Shown: positions 1 through 6,502 of the stretch, one piece after another
How positions within the stretch are numbered: the stretch's first letter is position 1
How the letters are laid out: each line of letters begins with the position of its first letter
Source: JAUWVG01 sp964633715
GTDB lineage: Bacteria; Acidobacteriota; Aminicenantia; Aminicenantales; Aminicenantaceae
Direction: 5' to 3'
Assembly: GCA_964633715.1 (NCBI GenBank)
Contig: CAZWHQ010000055.1
Coordinates: forward strand, 1-24,253
Length of the DNA: 24,253 nucleotides
Translations under genes and position numbers: made by a program
Notes under the pieces: model-generated
What the model was told of the DNA's origin: nothing
Seen by the model: only the letters and a program-made list of their open reading frames with translations
The model's database searches: none

Positions 1-116
1 GATTATAAAATAGGCTAAGGTGCATCTCTTATAGGACAATGAAAGCCAAAAATTCTTGCTGCAACGTTTTTTCTCCAATTTGAGTTAAAATTTGAGAGAC
101 GACTCGACTTAGTTTC

Positions 117-1421
117 GTGAGAATCAATATCCACATCCACAGAAAAAAAAGCCCGCGCAATCTCACTCTCCTTCTCTTCCTGCTGTTTTCAATGATTCTC
201 TTTTTGATACTGAACTTCATGCCAAAAGAAAAGCACAGTCATGCGACATTTGTGTCATTTCCGGAAGAAGGAGAAGAACTCATAGAATCCAATCCGATTC
301 GAGAACACGAGGAAACCATTCAAAGGGGAACCACCTTATCAGATATATTATTTGCCTATAATTTTTCCTCGGTAGATATCCACAATCTTCGACAGGACGT
401 CAAGCCCGTTTACGACTTGGCAAAGATCCGGGCCGGCAACAAATTTAGAGTGTTTACTTCAGAGGATGGAGAAGTTCAGTCCCTGGAATACAACATCAGC
501 AACGGAAAATACTTGACAATTCAGAAAGATCAAGACGTTTACAAAGCCGAAATCAAAGAATTCGAGTATGAACTGAAGCTCAAAATGATCTGGGGAAAGA
601 TAGAGGATAACCTCTACTTCGCCGTCAAGGAACAGGATGAAAAAGACAACCTTGCCCACGCTTTGGCTGAAATTTTTGCCTGGGACATTGACTTTTATGT
701 GGATATCAGGAAGGGAGATTCTTTTAAAGTCCTCTTTGAGAAAAAATACCTGGATGGCCAGTTTGTAGGATACAGGAATGTCATTGCCGCAGAATTCTCT
801 AACCTAGGAAAAACATTCCAGACTTTTCGTTACACCTATCCCGACACAAAAAAATCAGACTATTTCGATTTCGCAGGAAATTCATCACGAAAAGAATTTC
901 TCAAATCCCCTGTCAACTTCACACGCATCTCCTCACGATTCAGCTACAGCCGTCTTCATCCCATAAGAAAAGTCTACCGCCCTCACATGGGAGTGGACTA
1001 TGCCGCAGCTCTAGGCACCCCTGTCCAGGCCACAGCTGACGGCACGGTCACATTTGCCGGCTGGAACGGTGCTTCCGGCCGCATGATCAGAATCCAGCAC
1101 AAAAAAGGCTACGAAACCATGTACCTCCATTTGAGAAGTTTTGCCACCGGAATACGGAAGGGAAAACAGGTCACACAAGGACAGCCGATCGGCAGAGTTG
1201 GTTCATCAGGAGAATCAACAGGGCCGCACCTTGACTACAGGATTAAACACAGAGGAAAATACATCAATCCTCTATCAGCCAAATTTGATCCGGTTGAACC
1301 CCTGCGTGCGGAGTTTAAAGAGGATTTCCAAAAGAAAGCCGGGCAATCCTTGTTATTCCTTCAGGCACCCCTCATCGTTTTTTCGAGATTCAGCAGCCCC
1401 CTTTCATCTATTGGTCAATAG
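117..1421 (+). CDS. Membrane-anchored M23 (LytM-type) peptidoglycan endopeptidase
   Basis: Predicted zinc peptidase that cuts peptide crosslinks of peptidoglycan in the periplasm, of the MepM/NlpD type. Residues 1-15 are basic and residues 16-34 form one hydrophobic helix, so it looks like an N-terminally anchored protein. Residues about 60-120 resemble the LysM/OapA-like region common in this family (weak call). The C-terminal catalytic domain covers about 265-390: HMGVD supplies H290 and D294, MYLHL supplies H338, and the last motif reads GPHLDYR, with H371 followed by D373 where most family members have a second His. The start is GTG at 117; an in-frame stop lies at 93-95 and no strong ribosome site is visible, so ATG at 192 is possible but would cut into the membrane segment. 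Its stop is one base from the stop of the converging FecR-like gene. The family call is safe; the exact substrate is not known. Confidence 0.9.
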   Translation: MRINIHIHRKKSPRNLTLLLFLLFSMILFLILNFMPKEKHSHATFVSFPEEGEELIESNPIREHEETIQRGTTLSDILFAYNFSSVDIHNLRQDVKPVYDLAKIRAGNKFRVFTSEDGEVQSLEYNISNGKYLTIQKDQDVYKAEIKEFEYELKLKMIWGKIEDNLYFAVKEQDEKDNLAHALAEIFAWDIDFYVDIRKGDSFKVLFEKKYLDGQFVGYRNVIAAEFSNLGKTFQTFRYTYPDTKKSDYFDFAGNSSRKEFLKSPVNFTRISSRFSYSRLHPIRKVYRPHMGVDYAAALGTPVQATADGTVTFAGWNGASGRMIRIQHKKGYETMYLHLRSFATGIRKGKQVTQGQPIGRVGSSGESTGPHLDYRIKHRGKYINPLSAKFDPVEPLRAEFKEDFQKKAGQSLLFLQAPLIVFSRFSSPLSSIGQ

Positions 1422-1422
1422 A

Positions 1423-3471
1423 TTAAAATTTTTTGATCGTTGTAGTCGAACTGCTGGATGAACTGGAACTCGATGAGCTGGAGCTGCTTGAACGCGATCT
1501 GCCGGATGATGAAGACGAGCTTGAGGATGATGAAGATGAAGATGTGCCTGAAAATGAGGATGAACTGCTTCGAGACAGATTGAATCCCCCCACTCTTCCT
1601 GTACCGGAAGTCCTTTCCAATTCTGGAACATGAACCGCATTTTCCAGGGAAGAATATGTCAATGTCACTCCACTGCGAATCGCCACTTTAACATCGGGAT
1701 TCCAATCTCTGAATCGATTAGAAGAATTTTTAAGATCAGAAAGACGACCGGCCTGAAGCTTAAATGCTCCTGATCCATTTTTCACACTAGGCTGCCGGTT
1801 GTTGACCGGATCTATAGTCCTCCCCGGATTCCAGACAAAAGGCTGAATCGATCGACTCTGCGCGGCCATCCCACCCAAAGAATCCGGCTCTGCGGCCGTC
1901 ATGTTCAAAGCAAGATTAGCGATATATTCATTGCGTCGAAAAGCCATATTGGCATAACCAAGAGGATTCACCAAAGGATCGCGGATCTGCAGTCCACCTT
2001 GGATGATGGCTGACATTTGATCCATTTCCAGCATCCACCTCTGGATGGAAGAAGAGCTGAGCTGATCTTTTCGTACAACTATCATCGTTTTTGGCGTCTC
2101 CTTCATAGACTCTATTATGTCCATGTCTCCCTTATGAAAGGCATCGACCAATTTAGCCAGAATCTTCCGTATATTTTTTGAAGGAACGACAGGGGCCGTA
2201 CTTTTTTTCTGCAGCTGATTCTTATTGATCTTCTTAAGGATCGGGTTTTTTACTACACTGCTGCCGCCACCGCTGTAACCGCTGCCGCCCGAATGATCAT
2301 TGCCCATTCCCTCTCCACTTGGAATGGAATTAGAAAGCCACGGCATATAGGCAGAGTATAGACCCTCATTAAAAACAAAATCCCAGAGGAGTAGGGGTCT
2401 CCAGGAAAAATGCCCCATATAAAAATTCCAAGAAACCCAGGCCGGGGCAAAAGCCCCCCCCGGAATCCATAGCCATCCCTTTTTTTTATCCCAGGTCCAA
2501 ATACCGAGATGGTAGGGCACCCATCCCCAAGATTCCTGGGGCACCCAAAAGAAATCTTCATTAATTTTTCTCCATTGTCCGAAATAATAAGGCTGCCACT
2601 CACCCGATGGGTACCGATGATCGTTGATGAAAGGACGCCACACATAACCGTAGATATCGTCCCACAGCCACTCACCGAATAAATTCGAAAATTTCTGAGC
2701 AAAATTAAAGATCGCGGGAGACATTCTCTGGATGGGTTGAGGAAGATTGGACATCCCTTTATGGAGAGACAAAAAATTCTTGTTCATTTCCTGGTTCCAC
2801 AGGCTAAAATCCACACTCCCTTCATATTTGGCATACAGAATTTTATTGTGAACCGATATGGTCGCTTCTTCTGACCTTCTAAGATCGGTCTTTTCAAGAT
2901 CCCTCTCATTTGGACCAAAAAGCACTGAAGCCTGTCCAGCGTCGACTCTAATATCTGTACTGCCATCCTTATTGGCCCTCAACATCAAGACAGAGTTGTG
3001 TTTAAATTTCGCTGAGGCATTTGAAAACAGAATTTGAAGAACCTCTGAGTGAGAATACTCTTTGTACATCACATAGATCTGCCCCTTCCTGAGAATTAGA
3101 TTTGTGAGTTTGGACGGGGAGGTCAGGCTCAAGGCAAGAATGGTTTCGACTTTAACTTCGGTGTCTGTATCCAACCGGATAATTGTTCCGGTGTCAAACT
3201 GAATCTCACACCTTCGATCGCCCGGAGTTAAAACCGTATCCCCCGGTGCAATTGGGAAGTTGAGCACAGCGACTTCCGGTCTTGTTTTTCCCTCTCTGAG
3301 TACGACCGGATCCTTGCCATCCATCTGAGCCTCTGTATAACTTATATGGCCGAAGTATATCGCGCTTTTGGGATCTCGAATGTATCGATAGTGAGACTCT
3401 GCAAAAATTGAATTCGAGAAACTCAAGCAAATAATAATCAGACAGAAAAAGAAAATTGATATTTTTTTCAT
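1423..3471 (-). CDS. Secreted FecR-domain protein with Trp-rich DUF6600-like region and polyserine tail
   Basis: 682 residues. Residues 1-24 are a signal peptide (KK, hydrophobic core, then IFAES). Residues about 75-185 look like a FecR domain (GDTVLTPGDRRCEIQF, then a beta-rich stretch), here without the usual membrane helix or sigma-factor partner. Residues about 265-360 are packed with Trp and Tyr in a repeating pattern (YGYVWRPF, WGWVPYHLGIW, GWLWIPGGAF), the hallmark of the DUF6600-like domain often joined to FecR. A Gly/Ser linker (390-405) and a long region without recognised domain follow. The tail (633-675) is almost all serine, ending TTTIKKF. ATG at 3469-3471 is preceded by AAGGGGG (3479-3485). 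It lies 87 bp downstream of the aromatic lipoprotein gene and is probably cotranscribed with it. Function unknown; I infer a cell-envelope or surface role. Confidence 0.85.
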   Translation of the reverse strand: MKKISIFFFCLIIICLSFSNSIFAESHYRYIRDPKSAIYFGHISYTEAQMDGKDPVVLREGKTRPEVAVLNFPIAPGDTVLTPGDRRCEIQFDTGTIIRLDTDTEVKVETILALSLTSPSKLTNLILRKGQIYVMYKEYSHSEVLQILFSNASAKFKHNSVLMLRANKDGSTDIRVDAGQASVLFGPNERDLEKTDLRRSEEATISVHNKILYAKYEGSVDFSLWNQEMNKNFLSLHKGMSNLPQPIQRMSPAIFNFAQKFSNLFGEWLWDDIYGYVWRPFINDHRYPSGEWQPYYFGQWRKINEDFFWVPQESWGWVPYHLGIWTWDKKKGWLWIPGGAFAPAWVSWNFYMGHFSWRPLLLWDFVFNEGLYSAYMPWLSNSIPSGEGMGNDHSGGSGYSGGGSSVVKNPILKKINKNQLQKKSTAPVVPSKNIRKILAKLVDAFHKGDMDIIESMKETPKTMIVVRKDQLSSSSIQRWMLEMDQMSAIIQGGLQIRDPLVNPLGYANMAFRRNEYIANLALNMTAAEPDSLGGMAAQSRSIQPFVWNPGRTIDPVNNRQPSVKNGSGAFKLQAGRLSDLKNSSNRFRDWNPDVKVAIRSGVTLTYSSLENAVHVPELERTSGTGRVGGFNLSRSSSSSFSGTSSSSSSSSSSSSSGRSRSSSSSSSSSSSSSSSTTTIKKF
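1447..1575 (-). repeat. Polyserine-coding tract
   Basis: Codons for residues 633-675 of the FecR-like protein encode runs of 5, 13 and 15 serines broken by a few Gly, Arg, Phe and Thr. All six serine codons (TCA, TCC, TCG, TCT, AGC, AGT) are mixed, so this is not a simple microsatellite at DNA level. The composition also creates an acidic open frame on the + strand that is a by-product. Confidence 0.9.
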
Positions 3472-3558
3472 AACTCAACCCCCTTGGTAATGTTTGTTTC
3501 TGTCAAGAAACTCCCCCTCTGTTCGCTCACGACAATTTCCCGTGCGCTGCTGGAATAA

Positions 3559-4098
3559 TTACTTCTTAACCCTGCGTGAAGAGCTGCCTCTGGAAGAGGA
3601 TGAACGCGCCCGCGATGACGCCGATCTGCTGGATCCGGATCGAGATATCGTCGATCGTGTACCACTTGACCTTGTTCGGCTGGAGCCAGACCGGGAGATC
3701 GTCGATCGTGTGCCACCAGAGCGGACGGTTCGGCTCGTGCTTTTAATGATTCTCCCATTGGAGAGAGTCCGCGTTGTCCCTTTGCTCAACTGTCTTTTTG
3801 TGATGACTGATCTTCCGCTGTATCCACTTCTATATCCGGACGAATACCAGCCCCAGAAATAGGGATTGTAAGGGCCATAGTAGTTGTAGTACCCGTAAAG
3901 CCAGAACGGATTCCACCACCCATACCAACCTGACCACATGTAGGGGCTGTAATAAGATCCATAGTAACTGTAGGTGGGAGAATACCCATAATCATCCCTA
4001 GGTTCTGTGACAATCCTTCTGCCCGTAAGGCTGGGATCGATTACAGTACAACTGGAGATTAAAACAATCAAAGCAAGGAGGGAAATTATTTTTCTCAT
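3559..4098 (-). CDS. Small lipoprotein with aromatic-rich core and Ser/Arg-rich repeat tail
   Basis: 179 residues from the ATG at 4096-4098. I chose this start over an upstream in-frame ATG (4138-4140) because AAAGGAG at 4107-4113 is correctly spaced and because it begins a clean lipoprotein signal: MRK, a hydrophobic stretch, then ISSC with C17 as the lipid-modified cysteine. Residues about 37-90 are dominated by Tyr, Trp, Gly and Pro. The tail (110-179) is Ser/Arg-rich and contains a tandem 17-residue repeat beginning GTRSTISRSGSSR, then ends RRVKK. No enzyme motif is visible. It is the first gene behind the - strand promoter and is followed 87 bp later by the FecR/DUF6600-like gene, which also combines aromatic clusters with a Ser-rich tail. 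I infer an envelope-exposed, low-complexity protein; the function is unknown. Confidence 0.8.
   Translation of the reverse strand: MRKIISLLALIVLISSCTVIDPSLTGRRIVTEPRDDYGYSPTYSYYGSYYSPYMWSGWYGWWNPFWLYGYYNYYGPYNPYFWGWYSSGYRSGYSGRSVITKRQLSKGTTRTLSNGRIIKSTSRTVRSGGTRSTISRSGSSRTRSSGTRSTISRSGSSRSASSRARSSSSRGSSSRRVKK
3613..3714 (-). repeat. Tandem repeat of 17 codons (two copies)
   Basis: Residues 129-145 and 146-162 of the small lipoprotein share GTRSTISRSGSSR and have a 51-bp DNA period (for example gtcgatcgtg at 3650-3659 and at 3701-3710). The copies differ at synonymous and non-synonymous sites, so the duplication is not brand new. Confidence 0.85.
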
Positions 4099-4106
4099 TT
4101 GTCCAT

Positions 4107-4113
4107 CTCCTTT
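4107..4113 (-). promoter_or_regulatory. Ribosome-binding site deciding the lipoprotein start
   Basis: Read on the - strand this is AAAGGAG, about 8 nt before the ATG at 4096-4098. The upstream in-frame ATG at 4138-4140 lies upstream of the predicted -10 box and would not be on the transcript. Confidence 0.75.
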
Positions 4114-4123
4114 ACGTATATCT

Positions 4124-4152
4124 ATTATACTCTTAAGCAATCTTTATGCCAA
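4124..4152 (-). promoter_or_regulatory. Sigma-70 promoter for lipoprotein and FecR-like genes
   Basis: On the - strand, -35 TTGGCA (4147-4152), a 17-nt spacer and -10 TATAAT (4124-4129), five of six and six of six matches to consensus. A start near 4117 leaves a short leader that just includes the ribosome site at 4107-4113. Confidence 0.8.
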
Positions 4153-4455
4153 TTCTTTCATGGGGACAAGTTAATTCTTTTTCTTTTTTTTGTCACATTT
4201 GATGTACATCTGTCCCATTCCTGTGTCAGTTCAACAATCCGTCTCCGAGCCATTTCCACCTCCGTGATTTAAAGAACGAACCTATCTTCCCGTCGTTCGA
4301 TAGGGATATCTCCATCTTGTTTAGTTAGTTCCCAAAGCTCTAAATATAATCATGAGAACGAAGATTCTGATATTTTTTGTGAAAAAGTTGACTTTGTAAA
4401 AACGTCCATTTAGAATAGCGAAGTCAGTTATAATCATATTTATTAGGAGGATCGT
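4141..4455. other. Intergenic region with possible small-element remnant
   Basis: 315 bp between divergent genes. It holds the -35 box of the - strand promoter, an inverted-repeat-bounded segment 4162-4216 (GGGGACA facing TGTCCC, with the perfect 10-bp palindrome GATGTACATC at 4201-4210), a 31-codon - strand open frame at 4158-4253 with a good ribosome site, interlocking inverted repeats at 4277-4304, and the FBP aldolase/phosphatase promoter at 4388-4416. The segment 4158-4304 could be a degenerate transposon or REP-type remnant; this is an inference. Confidence 0.5.
4388..4416 (+). promoter_or_regulatory. Sigma-70 promoter for the FBP aldolase/phosphatase operon
   Basis: -35 TTGACT (4388-4393), 17-nt spacer, -10 TAGAAT (4411-4416), predicted start near 4423. 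AGGAGG at 4445-4450 then precedes the ATG at 4456 by 5 nt. Confidence 0.75.
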
Positions 4456-5556
4456 ATGAAAGTCACTCTCAGTGTCTTAAAGGCAGATATTGGAAGTATT
4501 GGCGGTCATATCATTCCCAGCAAGGCCCTGCTGGATGAAGTAAACAATTTTGTCAAAGAAGAAGCAAAAGACCTTATAATCGACTTCTACATCAGCCATA
4601 CCGGAGACGATGTCGCCATCTTGTGCACACATGATAGAGGTGTCGAAGATGAAAAAATACATAAGATGGCATGGGATGCTTTTCTCGCTGGAACAGCAGT
4701 CGCAAAAAAACAAGGTCTCTATGGAGCTGGCCAGGACCTGCTTAAAGATGCATTCAGCGGCAACATCAAAGGAATGGGGCCAGCCGTAGCTGAGATGGAA
4801 TTCGAAGAACGCCCCAACGAACCATTTATCTTTTTTGCGGCAGACAAGACAGATCCCGGCTGTTACAGCCTGCCATTTTATCTTGGATTTTCAGATCCAA
4901 TGTATTGTGCTGGATTGATTCTGAGCCCTAAGATGAGCGATGGATTTACTTTTCGTATCATTGATGTCGAACACACAGAAAAAGACAAACTCATCGATCT
5001 AAACTCTCCTGAAGAAATTTATGACATTGCAGCACTCCTCAGAGATTGTGAAAGGTACGTCATCGAAAGCATCTATGCACGCGGTTCAGGAAACCAGGCC
5101 GCATCCATATCTACGACCCGTCTCCACAACATCGCAGGAAAGTATACAGGGAAGGATGATCCCGTCGCCTTAGTCAGAGTTCAGGGAGAATTTCCAGCGA
5201 CTGGTGAAGTGCTCGCACCATTTCAAATTGGACATCTTGTTGCCGGTTTTATGCGAGGAAGTCACAATGGCCCTCTAATGCCATGCAAGTTGAACTCCAC
5301 AATTTCCTATTTTGACGGACCTCCTGTCGTAACTGGTGCAGCATTTTGCGTCAACAATGGAAAACTCACAGAGCCGGCTGACGTTTTCGACCATCCCTTT
5401 TGGGATTATGTCCGGTTTGAAATTTCTAAAAAAGCTGTAGATATACGACAACAGGGTTTTTCCGGACCAGCCATGCTTCCTTACAGTGAACTGGAATACG
5501 GAGGAATCGTCGAAAAACTCGAGAAGCTCGAGAAAAAATTCATCTTCAAAGATTAA
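4456..5556 (+). CDS. Bifunctional fructose-1,6-bisphosphate aldolase/phosphatase (class V FBPase)
   Basis: 366 residues. Enzymes of this family make fructose-1,6-bisphosphate from triose phosphates and dephosphorylate it to fructose-6-phosphate, a one-enzyme, one-way gluconeogenic step in the cytoplasm. The known signatures are present: KADIG with metal ligand D11, H18, the D51-D52 pair in SHTGDDVAIL, Q93 in GAGQD, the acidic DKTDPG (130-135), and YTGKDDP (230-236), where Y230 is the catalytic Tyr, K233 matches the Schiff-base Lys and D234-D235 bind Mg. Length fits the family (about 360-390). It has its own promoter and a strong AGGAGG. It is the first of a probable three-gene unit with the Nudix and DUF2007 genes. 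The family is typical of archaea and of some anaerobic or thermophilic bacteria, so it points to a gluconeogenic, probably anaerobic lifestyle. Confidence 0.93.
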   Translation: MKVTLSVLKADIGSIGGHIIPSKALLDEVNNFVKEEAKDLIIDFYISHTGDDVAILCTHDRGVEDEKIHKMAWDAFLAGTAVAKKQGLYGAGQDLLKDAFSGNIKGMGPAVAEMEFEERPNEPFIFFAADKTDPGCYSLPFYLGFSDPMYCAGLILSPKMSDGFTFRIIDVEHTEKDKLIDLNSPEEIYDIAALLRDCERYVIESIYARGSGNQAASISTTRLHNIAGKYTGKDDPVALVRVQGEFPATGEVLAPFQIGHLVAGFMRGSHNGPLMPCKLNSTISYFDGPPVVTGAAFCVNNGKLTEPADVFDHPFWDYVRFEISKKAVDIRQQGFSGPAMLPYSELEYGGIVEKLEKLEKKFIFKD

Positions 5557-5619
5557 CAGCGAGAAACATCACTCTCGATATCAATTCGCAGTTGAGAGAG
5601 ATAAAACGTCTGCCTTCTC

Positions 5620-6063
5620 ATGAAGAAATTTAATAATCCGCTTCCGACTGTGGATATTATTATTGAAATGGAACTCGCCAGTGGACAAACAGGAATCGTG
5701 CTCATCAAAAGAAAAAATCCTCCCTATGGGTGGGCCCTGCCCGGAGGATTTGTCGATTATAATGAATCGCTTGAACAGGCAGCCAAACGAGAAGCCAAAG
5801 AAGAAACATCTCTGGATATCCAACTTGTCAAGCAGATGTTCACTTACTCAGACCCCAAAAGAGACCCTCGGTTTCATACGATCACGACGGTTTATGTGGC
5901 CAGGGCCAAGGGGATTCCTGAAGCAAGAGATGACGCCATTGAAATTGGTGTCTTTTCCCGGAAGGACATAAATTTTCCATTAGCATTCGACCATTCTAAA
6001 ATTTTGGAAGATTATTTCAAAAGCAGAGATAAAATCAGAGAAAATGACAGACCAAGACAATAA
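5620..6063 (+). CDS. Nudix hydrolase
   Basis: 147 residues. The Nudix box is clear: G43, five residues, E49, seven residues, then REAKEETSL (57-65), matching GX5EX7REUXEEXGU except for Ser in place of the last Gly. REAKEE supplies the Mg-binding glutamates. Nudix enzymes cut nucleoside diphosphates linked to another group. The strand before the box (IVLIKRKNPPYGWALPGG) resembles the ADP-ribose pyrophosphatase / NUDT-like subgroup, but substrate cannot be told from sequence. No strong ribosome site is visible before ATG 5620, which lies 63 bp after the FBP aldolase/phosphatase stop. Its last 20 bases overlap the next gene, suggesting translational coupling. Confidence 0.88.
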   Translation: MKKFNNPLPTVDIIIEMELASGQTGIVLIKRKNPPYGWALPGGFVDYNESLEQAAKREAKEETSLDIQLVKQMFTYSDPKRDPRFHTITTVYVARAKGIPEARDDAIEIGVFSRKDINFPLAFDHSKILEDYFKSRDKIRENDRPRQ

Positions 6064-6295
6064 CGATAAAAAAATCAAATCGGAATCAGACCTCAAGCTT
6101 GTCCATCAGGTTTGGGGCCCGGTCGAAGCAGAAGTGATCAAAAGCCTTCTCAAAAGCCAGGGAATCGCTTGCATCCTCAAGGGACTGGTTGTCCAATCTA
6201 TCCACGCATTTTCTGTAAACGGTTTGGGAGAAATTAAAATTTTCGTTGATGAGACAGACTACGAACTCGCAAAAAAGCTCATCGAATCCCACTAA
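6044..6295 (+). CDS. DUF2007-family protein
   Basis: 83 residues. After a charged N-terminus (1-18), residues about 19-80 match the DUF2007 pattern (putative signal-transducing, PII-like fold): LVHQVWGPVEAEVIKSLLKSQGI, then IKIFVDETDYELAKKLIE. These small proteins carry a swapped ferredoxin-like alpha/beta unit; the role is unclear. The start ATG at 6044 is inside the end of the Nudix gene (20-nt overlap in another frame), so the two are probably translated together. It is followed by a terminator candidate. Confidence 0.8.
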   Translation: MTDQDNNDKKIKSESDLKLVHQVWGPVEAEVIKSLLKSQGIACILKGLVVQSIHAFSVNGLGEIKIFVDETDYELAKKLIESH

Positions 6296-6314
6296 AACCA
6301 TTTTCACCTTCTGG

Positions 6315-6346
6315 AAAATCGGATCCGTGATCCCTCACGATTTTTT
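6315..6346 (+). terminator. Possible intrinsic terminator
   Basis: CGTGA (6326-6330), loop TCCC, TCACG (6335-6339), then A and six T (6341-6346). An alternative longer pairing joins AAAATCG (6315-6321) with CGATTTT (6338-6344). The stem is short, so efficiency is uncertain. It would end the FBP aldolase/phosphatase unit before the dcw promoter. Confidence 0.45.
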
Positions 6347-6437
6347 ACGGTATTTTGTGTCTTTTTTTGAATGCCCACAATATGCAGAAAGATGGTGAAA
6401 ACAAAAAAAATAAACCCTATTTTTTTTGAGTTTTTCC

Positions 6438-6465
6438 TTGACATCAACAGCTGATTTAATATAAT
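6438..6465 (+). promoter_or_regulatory. Consensus sigma-70 promoter of the dcw cluster
   Basis: -35 TTGACA (6438-6443), 16-nt spacer, -10 TATAAT (6460-6465): both hexamers are perfect. The start is expected near 6472, leaving a leader of about 25 nt before mraZ. No other comparable gap or promoter is apparent down to hutI. Confidence 0.88.
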
Positions 6466-6477
6466 TTTAAGAAGAAA

Positions 6478-6502
6478 TGGGACAAAACGGGACAATATGG
6501 GA
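6478..6502 (+). promoter_or_regulatory. MraZ operator (three 10-bp-spaced GGGA repeats)
   Basis: TGGGA (6478-6482), CGGGA (6488-6492), TGGGA (6498-6502), with exact 10-bp period on one face of the helix. Known MraZ-binding sites are direct repeats of TGGG(A/N) separated by 5 nt just downstream of the mraZ promoter. The third copy covers the ATG of mraZ itself (6497-6499), so bound MraZ would block early elongation of RNA polymerase; this suggests tight autorepression. Confidence 0.85.

Noticed and set aside
1..116. Promoter for the M23 peptidase gene (for example TAAAAT at 86-91)
   Set aside because: No -35-like hexamer at a suitable distance was found; the promoter may lie to the left of the window.
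1433..1633. Acidic open frame on the + strand (Asp/Glu/Leu-rich, 66 codons)
   Set aside because: It is the exact complement of the polyserine tail; serine codons read backwards give Asp, Glu and Leu. No ribosome site or conserved motif.
3494..3862. Long + strand frame rich in Arg, Asp and Leu
   Set aside because: It is antisense to the Ser/Arg repeat of the lipoprotein and arises from its biased codons.
4429..4434. TATAAT as the -10 box of the FBP aldolase/phosphatase gene
   Set aside because: No reasonable -35 lies 16-18 nt upstream, and a start there would leave little room before AGGAGG. The TTGACT/TAGAAT pair just upstream is better.
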